Shown one piece after another: positions 1 to 6,902 of a DNA stretch of 64,000 nucleotides. A program made the position numbers and the translations under genes. Under the pieces are notes generated by a model. That model saw only the letters and a list, made by a program, of their open reading frames with translations. It had not been told where the DNA came from and did no database searches. Source of the stretch: JALORV01 sp963769745 (GTDB lineage: Bacteria; Pseudomonadota; Gammaproteobacteria; Burkholderiales; Burkholderiaceae_F); assembly GCA_963769745.1 (NCBI GenBank), contig CAVYNB010000016.1:50850-114849 (forward strand). The letters are read 5' to 3'. Each line of letters starts with the position of its first letter. Position 1 is the stretch's first letter.

Positions 1-189
1 AACCGATTCTGCCGCCTTCACCGAGATCTGCTGCCCGACGATCGAGCGCGCCAGTGTCGTGAACGGATCGCCGCGCGTAGCGAGCGCCACGCGCGGATGC
101 GCGGCGATGATGCGCGCCATCGTGGCATCGCGGCGCCCCAGCGTGCGCTTGGCGCGCGACCAGTACTCCGGGCGGGGCCGCGATGCCAT
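1..189 (-). CDS. DNA-3-methyladenine glycosylase II family protein (AlkA-like), partial
   Basis: Only the first 63 codons are inside the window; the gene runs off the left edge. The peptide contains the stretch SIVGQQISVKAAESV, typical of the start of the helix-hairpin-helix glycosylase fold in AlkA-type enzymes, which remove alkylated bases from DNA in base excision repair. The catalytic Asp and the helix-hairpin-helix itself lie outside. The ATG at 189 follows directly on the TAG stop of cysS, so the two genes are probably co-transcribed and translationally coupled. Family assignment is good; exact substrate cannot be told from this fragment. Confidence 0.72.
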   Translation of the reverse strand, partial: MASRPRPEYWSRAKRTLGRRDATMARIIAAHPRVALATRGDPFTTLARSIVGQQISVKAAESV

Positions 190-1557
190 CTACGGCCTGC
201 GCCAGGTCGTGCCGGATGCGCTGTCTTCGAGCACGATGCCCTCGGCCGTCAACTCGGCGCGGATGCGGTCGGCAGTCGCGAAGTCGCGCGCCTTCTTGGC
301 AGCGGCGCGCTCGGCGACCAACGCATCGATTCGATCGCTGTCAGCACCCGCCGCGCCGCGCAGGAACTCGTCCGGCGCGCGCTGCAGCAGCCCAAGCACG
401 GCTCCCAGCGCCTTCAGTTGCGCAGCCGCGGCCGTCGACCTACTGCGATTGACTTCCCCCGCCAGTTCGAACAGCACCGACACCGCCAGCGCGGTGTTCA
501 GGTCTTCATCCATCGCCGCGGCGAAGCGAAGCGCATGCGGCTCGCTCCAGTCCACTTCGGTGACGGGCACGTCCAGGCCACGCAAGGCCGTGTAGAGCCG
601 CGTCAGGCCGGCTCGGGCATCGTCGATCAACGATTCCGTGAAAGCGATCTGGCTGCGGTAGTGCGACCGCACCAGGAAGAATCGCAGCGTTTCGGCGTCG
701 TACTTGGCCAACGCCGCACGAATGGTGAGAAAGTTGCCGAGCGACTTCGACATCTTCTCTTCACCCACGCGCAGCGCACCACTGTGCATCCACAACCGGG
801 CGAACGGCTGCTCATACGCGCCTTCGCTCTGGGCGATTTCGTTCTCGTGATGCGGGAACACGAGATCCGGCCCGCCGCCGTGGATGTCGAAGGTGCGGCC
901 GAGCGTAGCGCTCGCCATCGCCGAGCATTCGATATGCCAGCCGGGCCGGCCTGCGCCCCAGCGCGACTCCCACTGCGGCTCTCCGGGCTTGGCGTGCTTC
1001 CACAAAACGAAGTCGAGAGGGTCGCGCTTGCTGGCATCGACCGCCACGCGCTCGCCGGCACGCAAGTCGTCGAGCGACTTGCCCGACAACTTGCCGTAGC
1101 CCGGAAACTTGCGCACTGCGTAGTTCACGTCGCCGTCGGCATCGGTCTGATACGCAAGGCCCTTGCTCTCCAGCAGGCCGAGCAGGTCGAGCATTTGCGG
1201 AATGTATTGAGTCGCGCGCGGCTCGAGGTCGGGCGGCAATAGTCCGAGCGCCGCGAAGTCCTCGTGCATCGTGCGTATGTTCTCTTCCGTCAGTTCAGAG
1301 GGCGTTATGCCACGCTCAGCCGCACGCCGGATGATCTTGTCTTCCACGTCGGTGATGTTGCGTACATAGGTCACCCGCAGCCCGCGCGCGCGCATCCAGC
1401 GCACCGCCAGATCGAATGCGATGAAGGTGCGGGCATGGCCAAGATGGCAAAGGTCGTAAACCGTCATGCCGCAGACGTACATGCGGACATGGCCCGGTTC
1501 GATCGGCACCAGCGGTTCGACGCGGCGCGTCAGCGTGTTGTGGATCTCGATGGTCAT
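190..1557 (-). CDS. cysS: Cysteine--tRNA ligase
   Basis: Cytoplasmic class I aminoacyl-tRNA synthetase that charges tRNA-Cys. The 455-residue length is normal for the family. Visible landmarks: Cys29, the first zinc ligand of the cysteine-selective site; the HIGH signature as HLGH at 38-41; a second zinc-ligand region with WHIECSAMA and HHENE; and KMSKS at 268-272. The C-terminal anticodon-binding part, with the KKARDFATADRIR helix usual in CysRS, is complete. An AGGGG ribosome-binding site lies about 8 bases before the ATG. The AlkA-like gene follows without a gap. Confidence 0.97.
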   Translation of the reverse strand: MTIEIHNTLTRRVEPLVPIEPGHVRMYVCGMTVYDLCHLGHARTFIAFDLAVRWMRARGLRVTYVRNITDVEDKIIRRAAERGITPSELTEENIRTMHEDFAALGLLPPDLEPRATQYIPQMLDLLGLLESKGLAYQTDADGDVNYAVRKFPGYGKLSGKSLDDLRAGERVAVDASKRDPLDFVLWKHAKPGEPQWESRWGAGRPGWHIECSAMASATLGRTFDIHGGGPDLVFPHHENEIAQSEGAYEQPFARLWMHSGALRVGEEKMSKSLGNFLTIRAALAKYDAETLRFFLVRSHYRSQIAFTESLIDDARAGLTRLYTALRGLDVPVTEVDWSEPHALRFAAAMDEDLNTALAVSVLFELAGEVNRSRSTAAAAQLKALGAVLGLLQRAPDEFLRGAAGADSDRIDALVAERAAAKKARDFATADRIRAELTAEGIVLEDSASGTTWRRP

Positions 1558-1734
1558 GCGGGAACCCCTGTGATCGTTCGGCAGGCGCCGGACGGAAGTG
1601 TGGCGTCGGACAAGGCTGGTACGAGCTCGTCAACAGCGCCGCAGAGTCATCTCAACGGGGTGGCAGTTGTAGAATCGCTGCAGTATATCAACGCCCATCT
1701 TCCGCCCAGCGGGCGATGCGCTCGCGCACAAACC

Positions 1735-2316
1735 ATGGTCCGCCACCCTGTCCTCGCCTGCCTGGTTGTCCTGGCGCTGCCGTCAACGGCGACGCTGGCG
1801 CAGGTGTCGACGGCGCTCCCACCGCAGACGATAGGCACGCTCGCCACGGACAAGGAGCTGCTTACCGAATTGCAGCAGGTCCAGCAGCTGCTGGCGGCCG
1901 GGCGGGCGCCACAGGCCCTGGCGCGCGCCGATGCGCAGCTGGAGAAGAATCCGCGCGATGCACAAATGCGCTTCGTGCGCGGCGTGATCCTTACAGAAAT
2001 GAAAAAGCCGGCGGAGGCCCGCGATGCGTTCGAGCGCCTGACCGAGGACTATCCCGAATTGCCGGAGCCCTACAACAACCTGGCCGTGCTGTATGCCAGC
2101 GAAGGGAAGCTCGAAAGCGCCCGCGCCGCGCTCGAAAAGGCGCTGGCCGCCGCCCCGAACTACGGCACCGCTTACGAAAACCTCGGCGACATCTACCTTC
2201 AAATGGCCGCCGATGCCTATCAGCGAGCGTCCAAGCTTGACCCGGCCAATCGCCAGGCAAATGCAAAGCTGACCCTTTCCCGCGAATTGATCACCAAGGC
2301 GCGCAACGTCCGTTGA
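1735..2316 (+). CDS. Exported tetratricopeptide-repeat protein
   Basis: A 193-residue protein beginning with a clear signal peptide (hydrophobic run LACLVVLALPSTATLAQ, probable cleavage after TLA), so it should act in the periplasm. The rest is helical with at least three TPR-like units, including a PEPYNNLAVLYASEGKLESA unit near residues 115-135 and an NYGTAYENLGDIYLQMA unit near 140-157. TPR domains bind partner proteins; no catalytic motif is seen. The ATG at 1735 is chosen because it starts the signal peptide; the frame is open further upstream. It lies 22 bases before ppiA, which suggests one transcript for envelope-protein handling. The specific role is unknown. Confidence 0.8.
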   Translation: MVRHPVLACLVVLALPSTATLAQVSTALPPQTIGTLATDKELLTELQQVQQLLAAGRAPQALARADAQLEKNPRDAQMRFVRGVILTEMKKPAEARDAFERLTEDYPELPEPYNNLAVLYASEGKLESARAALEKALAAAPNYGTAYENLGDIYLQMAADAYQRASKLDPANRQANAKLTLSRELITKARNVR

Positions 2317-2338
2317 GCGCATGTCCTAAGGAATTCCG

Positions 2339-2902
2339 ATGCAGCTTTCGACTCGACCACTGAACCTGTTGTTCTGCCTATTGCTGTCGCTGCCCGGAGC
2401 CGCGTGGGCCCAGCGCGTGGCGCTCGACACCACCCAGGGCACGATCGTCATCGAGCTGGCCCCACAGGAAGCGCCCAAGACCGTTGCCAACTTTCTCGAA
2501 TACGTGAAGAGCGGGCACTACAACAACACCGTGTTCCATCGAGTCATGGGCACGTTCATGATCCAGGGCGGTGGCTATACGGCCGACCTGACTGAAAAAC
2601 CGACGCGCGCCCCGATTCCGCTCGAAAGCCAGAACGGACTGAAGAACGTACGCGGCTCCGTTTCCATGGCGCGCCGGGGCGATCCCAATTCCGCGACGTC
2701 GCAGTTCTTCATCAACGTCGTGGACAACCCACGGCTGGATTATCCGAATCCCGACGGCAACGGCTACGCAGTCTTCGGCAAGGTGGTCGACGGCATGGAT
2801 GTCGTCGACAAGATTCGCGCGGTGCCCACGGGCGCCAGCGGGTCGCACCAGAGCGTGCCGACGACCCCTGTGGTGATCAAGTCCGCCCGTATCGTCAAGT
2901 AG
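2339..2902 (+). CDS. ppiA: Periplasmic cyclophilin-type peptidyl-prolyl cis-trans isomerase A
   Basis: Catalyses cis-trans isomerisation of Xaa-Pro bonds in folding envelope proteins. It has a signal peptide (LNLLFCLLLSLPGAAWAQ, cleavage probably after AWA) followed by a complete cyclophilin domain: active-site segment TVFHRVMGTFMIQGG, then the NSATSQFFINVVDN loop with the Gln-Phe-Phe-Ile core. Length (187 aa) matches PpiA. The next gene, 16 bases on, encodes the same domain without a signal peptide, giving a periplasmic and a cytoplasmic copy side by side. Confidence 0.95.
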   Translation: MQLSTRPLNLLFCLLLSLPGAAWAQRVALDTTQGTIVIELAPQEAPKTVANFLEYVKSGHYNNTVFHRVMGTFMIQGGGYTADLTEKPTRAPIPLESQNGLKNVRGSVSMARRGDPNSATSQFFINVVDNPRLDYPNPDGNGYAVFGKVVDGMDVVDKIRAVPTGASGSHQSVPTTPVVIKSARIVK

Positions 2903-2918
2903 CCCTGCAGGAGACCCC

Positions 2919-3413
2919 ATGATCCGCATGTACACCAGCCTCGGCCCGTTCACGATCGAACTCGACCACGAGCGCGCCCCCAAGACCGCCGAGAACTTCG
3001 AGTCATATGTCCGCAACGGTTTCTACGACGGCACGATCTTCCATCGCGTCATCAACGGCTTCATGATCCAGGGTGGCGGCTTCGAGACCGGAATGCGGCA
3101 GAAGACGACCGAGGCTCCGATCGAGAATGAAGCGCGCAATGGCCTGCGCAATGCGAAGTACACCCTCGCGATGGCGCGTACCGGCGATCCGCACTCGGCC
3201 ACCGCGCAGTTCTTCATCAACGTCGCCGACAATGACTTCCTGAATCACACGGCGGCGTCACCGCAGGGCTGGGGCTACTGCGTCTTCGGCAAGGTCATCG
3301 AGGGATTTGCCGCCGTCGACAAGATCAAGGCCGTGCGCACCGGGCGTCGCGGTGGCCATGCCGATGTACCGGAAGTCGACGTGCTGATCGAGCGTGCAGA
3401 AATCACCCAGTGA
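2919..3413 (+). CDS. ppiB: Cytoplasmic cyclophilin-type peptidyl-prolyl cis-trans isomerase B
   Basis: A 164-residue single-domain cyclophilin with no signal peptide, beginning MIRMYTSLGPFTIELD. Active-site segment TIFHRVINGFMIQGG and the SATAQFFINVADN loop are intact. It is the cytosolic partner of the preceding ppiA. A good ribosome-binding site (CAGGAG) precedes the ATG. The end lies next to or overlaps the start of lpxH, an order (ppiB-lpxH) shared with enterobacteria. Confidence 0.95.
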   Translation: MIRMYTSLGPFTIELDHERAPKTAENFESYVRNGFYDGTIFHRVINGFMIQGGGFETGMRQKTTEAPIENEARNGLRNAKYTLAMARTGDPHSATAQFFINVADNDFLNHTAASPQGWGYCVFGKVIEGFAAVDKIKAVRTGRRGGHADVPEVDVLIERAEITQ

Positions 3414-3420
3414 GCACGCC

Positions 3421-4218
3421 TTGAACCAGGGCGCGCCCGCGACGCCTCCGGTGCTCGCGGTCGAGCGATCGATCGACCCGCTGGTCGATCCTATCGTCAT
3501 CTCCGACCTGCACCTGACGACCGAGCGCCCGCGCACGGTCGAGCGGTTTCTGCGTTTCATGCGCGAGGATGCGCCGGCTCACCGTGAGCTGGTCATCCTG
3601 GGCGACCTGTTCGAATTCTGGATCGGTGACGACGCGGGCGCTGCGGCCGCCCCCGTCATTGCCGCACTGGCCGCCGCATCCCGCGACGGCCAGCGTGTGC
3701 TGGTGATGCACGGCAATCGTGACCTCTTGCTGGGGCGCGAGTTTGCGCGCGCCACAGGCAGCGTTCTGCTGGCCGATCCGATCGTCGTTGATGTCGCCGG
3801 CACGCGCACGCTGCTGTCCCATGGCGACGCGTGGTGCACGCTCGATGTCGCTTACCAGACGTTTCGCGCGATGGTCCGGCGACCGGAGTTCCAGCGCGAG
3901 TTCCTTGCAAAACCGGTGGCCGAACGGATCGCGGTGGCACGCGCCGCCCGCATGCAGAGCGAGACCGAGAAGGCGGTCAAGGCGATGGACATCATGGACG
4001 TGACGCCCGCGGCCATCGTCTCGGCGCTGGCTGCCGCCGGCGTCGATCGAGTGATCCATGGCCATACGCACCGGCCGGCCGCGCATGTCATCGACATCGA
4101 TGGCCACAGCGCCGAACGTTGGGTCCTTCCCGACTGGGACTTCGACGACGCCGAACCCCGCGGCGGATTCATCGACTTCCTCGACGGCCAACCGCGGCTG
4201 GTTTTCTTCGACGACTGA
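3421..4218 (+). CDS. lpxH: UDP-2,3-diacylglucosamine diphosphatase
   Basis: Hydrolyses UDP-2,3-diacylglucosamine to lipid X and UMP in lipid A synthesis, at the inner face of the inner membrane. It is a calcineurin-like metallophosphoesterase with the di-manganese motifs ISDLHL, GDLFEFWIGDD, HGNRDLLLG and GHTHRP in order, and the IMDV segment typical of LpxH. The start is uncertain: in-frame candidates are GTG 3394 (inside ppiB), TTG 3421 and GTG 3451. All leave a longer N-terminus before ISDLHL than in E. coli LpxH (about 16 to 35 extra residues). TTG 3421 was chosen because it lies just after the ppiB stop. Confidence 0.92.
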   Translation: MNQGAPATPPVLAVERSIDPLVDPIVISDLHLTTERPRTVERFLRFMREDAPAHRELVILGDLFEFWIGDDAGAAAAPVIAALAAASRDGQRVLVMHGNRDLLLGREFARATGSVLLADPIVVDVAGTRTLLSHGDAWCTLDVAYQTFRAMVRRPEFQREFLAKPVAERIAVARAARMQSETEKAVKAMDIMDVTPAAIVSALAAAGVDRVIHGHTHRPAAHVIDIDGHSAERWVLPDWDFDDAEPRGGFIDFLDGQPRLVFFDD

Positions 4219-4303
4219 CGTCGGACGGTTCGATGGAGCGGTCGCCGCGAAGGACCGCCGCGGGTCGTGTCCGCATTTCCTACGCTCGTGCCACGCCGTC
4301 GAG

Positions 4304-5062
4304 CTACTCGTCCACGAGCCGGTTGAGCTGCTCCGGATCCACTTTCGGCACTTCGCGCGTGACGTCGTCCAGCGCAATGCCGTTGCGCTCCAGCGCCGCC
4401 ACCAGGCGATCGATCTCGCGCTGCTGCGCGGTGGCGTGGTCGATCAGCCCGTGCAGCGCCTTGGAGAGCGGGTCGTCGCCTTCCTGCGTGATGCCGTAGG
4501 CCGAGAAGCCCAGCTGGTTCGCGGTCTGCTCGCGCTGCGCATCGAGCTCGCGGTGCAGGATGCGCGCGGGATTGCCCACGGCCGTGGCGCCTGCCGGCAC
4601 GTCCTTGACCACGACGGCATTGGAGCCGATGCGCGCACCATCGCCGACCGTGAAGCCGCCGAGCACCTTGGCGCCGGCACCCACGATGACATTGCGGCCG
4701 AGCGTGGGGTGTCGCTTGGCCCCCTTGGTCAGCGAAGTACCGCCGAGCGTGACACCCTGGTAAATGGTCGTGCCGTCGCCGATCTCGGCGGTCTCGCCGA
4801 TGACGATGCCCATGCCGTGATCGATGAAGACGTAGCGCCCGATGGTCGCGCCGGGGTGGATCTCGATTCCGGTCAGCCAGCGCGACATATGCGACACGAA
4901 GCGCGCGAGCCAGCGCATCCCGCCCTTCCAGCAGGCATGCGCCAGCCGATGCAGTGCCAGCGCGTGCAGGCCCGGATAGCACGTCAGCACCTCCCAGCGC
5001 GAGCGCGCGGCAGGGTCGCGTTCCAGTATGCAATCGATGTCTTCGCGCAGACGCGTGAACAT
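4304..5062 (-). CDS. cysE: Serine O-acetyltransferase
   Basis: Makes O-acetyl-L-serine from serine and acetyl-CoA, the committed step to cysteine. N-terminal helical domain (MFTRLREDIDCILERDPAAR) followed by a left-handed beta-helix of hexapeptide repeats (IHPGATIG, IVIGETAEIG and so on). The catalytic Asp-His pair lies in the FIDHGMG segment, and the KRHPTLGRNVIVGAGAKVLG coils are typical of CysE. The ATG at 5062 is chosen because it matches the usual N-terminus. The C-terminal tail is longer than in E. coli and lacks the usual Ile end. That end normally mediates feedback inhibition and the cysteine-synthase complex, so those contacts may differ here. Confidence 0.93.
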   Translation of the reverse strand: MFTRLREDIDCILERDPAARSRWEVLTCYPGLHALALHRLAHACWKGGMRWLARFVSHMSRWLTGIEIHPGATIGRYVFIDHGMGIVIGETAEIGDGTTIYQGVTLGGTSLTKGAKRHPTLGRNVIVGAGAKVLGGFTVGDGARIGSNAVVVKDVPAGATAVGNPARILHRELDAQREQTANQLGFSAYGITQEGDDPLSKALHGLIDHATAQQREIDRLVAALERNGIALDDVTREVPKVDPEQLNRLVDE

Positions 5063-5170
5063 GTTCAGGGTGTCGAGCTTGGGTGTCGAGTTACTGTGCG
5101 GCGATTGTACGGTTGCGCCGCGGGAAGCCTGGCAGCGCAACTCATGCGCAGCGTTGTGAACTGCAGCCGG

Positions 5171-5968
5171 TCACGTGCGGCGCTTGCGCCCCGCCCGATC
5201 CGCGCGGGCCTCGATCACTGCGGCCAGCACACCGCGCAGCAGATCGACCTCGGTCTGTGTCGGCCGGGCACGATTGAGCATGCGTCGAAAGCGCGGCATC
5301 AGGGTCTTGGGCTCGGCCGGGTCATGGAATCCCACCACCGTCGCCGCCTGCTCGAAGTGCTCGTAGAGCTTTTCCAGCGCCTCCACGCTGGCCGGCGGAT
5401 CGTCGTCATTGAAGCGTCGTTGACCCTGCTGGATCGCGGCACTGGCACGCAGGGCCAACTGACATTCGTAGGCCGCCACCTGCACCGACTGCGCCAGATT
5501 CAGCGAGGCGAACTCCGGGTTGGCGGGAATGGCGCAACACACCTGGCAGCGCAGGACATCGGCGTTCTCCATACCACTGCGCTCGGTGCCGAAAACAAAC
5601 GCGACATCGCCACTCGGTTGAACTGCCAACTCCTCGGCAGCCAGCGCTGCGACACTGCGCAGGTCCCGCAGCGGAGGACCGTATTCGCGGTCATAGCCGG
5701 TCATCGCGACGGCGTAGCCGACGCCCTGCAAGGCCTCGGTGAGCGAGGCGGCATGCGTACTCGCTGCCAGCACGTCGGCGGCCCCGGTCGATCGGGCAAC
5801 GGCGTCGGCATCCGTGCGGAAGTTCACGTCGCGCGGGTTGACGACGACCAGGCGCGCGAAGCCCATCGTCTTGATCGCCCGTGCGGCCGCACCGACGTTG
5901 GCCGCGAGCGTCGGCTCGACCAGCACGAAGCGGACTCGGTCAAACGGCAACGTCGGGGAATCGGGCAC
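5171..5968 (-). CDS. trmJ: tRNA (cytidine/uridine-2'-O-)-methyltransferase TrmJ
   Basis: SPOUT-class methyltransferase that 2'-O-methylates position 32 of several tRNAs. The 265-residue protein opens with VRFVLVEPTLAANVGAAARAIKTMGF, the characteristic N-terminal segment of the TrmJ/LasT branch. It ends with the knot region containing VFGTERSGMENADVLRC and LNLAQSVQVAAYE, which form the S-adenosylmethionine site. The start codon is GTG. Divergently transcribed from suhB across 79 bases, an arrangement common in gammaproteobacteria. Confidence 0.94.
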   Translation of the reverse strand: MPDSPTLPFDRVRFVLVEPTLAANVGAAARAIKTMGFARLVVVNPRDVNFRTDADAVARSTGAADVLAASTHAASLTEALQGVGYAVAMTGYDREYGPPLRDLRSVAALAAEELAVQPSGDVAFVFGTERSGMENADVLRCQVCCAIPANPEFASLNLAQSVQVAAYECQLALRASAAIQQGQRRFNDDDPPASVEALEKLYEHFEQAATVVGFHDPAEPKTLMPRFRRMLNRARPTQTEVDLLRGVLAAVIEARADRAGRKRRT

Positions 5969-6047
5969 GGTCGGCGAACTGCGGTGATCGACTAAACTGC
6001 ATGGTTCAGTCTAAACGCGACGGCGGTCCTGCCGCACGCGCCCCACC

Positions 6048-6842
6048 ATGCATCCGATGCTCAACACGGCCGTGAAGGCCGCGCGCAAGGCCGGTTCGGT
6101 GATCAACCGCGCCAGCCTCGATCTCGAAGGTGTCCGTGTCGGCACCAAAGGCCGCAGCGACTTCGTCACCGAAGTCGACCACGCGGCCGAACGCGCGATC
6201 GTCGACATTCTGCTGAAGGCTTATCCGGACCATGCCATCCTGGCGGAAGAGTCCGGTGCCAGCGGGCAGTCCGAATACACCTGGATCATCGATCCGCTCG
6301 ATGGCACGACCAATTTCATCCACGGCTTTCCGCAGTACGCCGTATCGATCGCCCTGCGGCATCGCGACCTGATCACGCAGGCGGTGGTCTATGACCCGAC
6401 ACGCAATGAACTGTTCACGGCCACCCGCGGTCGCGGGGCCTTTCTCAACGAACGGCGCATCCGCGTCTCGCGGCGCGACCGCCTCGCCGAAAGCCTGATC
6501 GGCACCGGCTTTCCGTTCCGCAGCTTCGATCATCTCGACGAATATGTGCGGATGTTCAAGAGCATCACCGAACACACCGCCGGCATCCGTCGTCCCGGGG
6601 CCGCCGCGCTCGACCTCGCCTACGTCGCCGCCGGACGGCTCGACGGGTTCTGGGAAATCGGCCTGTCGCCCTGGGACATGGCCGCCGGCAGCCTGCTGAT
6701 CCTCGAAGCCGGTGGACTGGTGTCGAATTTCAACGGCGATCCCGGCTACCTCGAGGATGGCCACATCGTCTGCGGCGCCCCCAAGGTCTTCCCGCCTCTC
6801 CTGCACCTGGTGCGTCAGGTCCACAGCGGCCGCGCTGCCTGA
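6048..6842 (+). CDS. suhB: Inositol-1-monophosphatase family protein SuhB
   Basis: Mg-dependent phosphatase of the inositol monophosphatase family; in enterobacteria SuhB also joins the ribosomal-RNA antitermination complex. Complete at 264 aa. Metal-binding residues are visible: Glu67 in the LAEES motif, then Asp82, Asp85 and the GTTNF loop in IDPLDGTTNF, and the WDMAAG motif near residue 208. The neighbour trmJ is divergent; mutS follows after 60 bases. Confidence 0.93.
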   Translation: MHPMLNTAVKAARKAGSVINRASLDLEGVRVGTKGRSDFVTEVDHAAERAIVDILLKAYPDHAILAEESGASGQSEYTWIIDPLDGTTNFIHGFPQYAVSIALRHRDLITQAVVYDPTRNELFTATRGRGAFLNERRIRVSRRDRLAESLIGTGFPFRSFDHLDEYVRMFKSITEHTAGIRRPGAAALDLAYVAAGRLDGFWEIGLSPWDMAAGSLLILEAGGLVSNFNGDPGYLEDGHIVCGAPKVFPPLLHLVRQVHSGRAA

Positions 6843-6902
6843 AGCGCGCCGGCGCCACCTGTTTCGCGCCCCGCGCGTCCGCACGCCACAGACCCAACGA
6901 GC

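Noticed and set aside
1264..1734. Upstream extension of the TPR protein frame into cysS
   Set aside because: The extension is antisense to cysS, and the signal peptide begins at ATG 1735.
4058..5995. A 645-codon open frame on the plus strand across cysE and trmJ
   Set aside because: It is the antisense of two clear genes, has His/Arg/Gly-rich composition and no domain; GC-rich DNA keeps such frames open.
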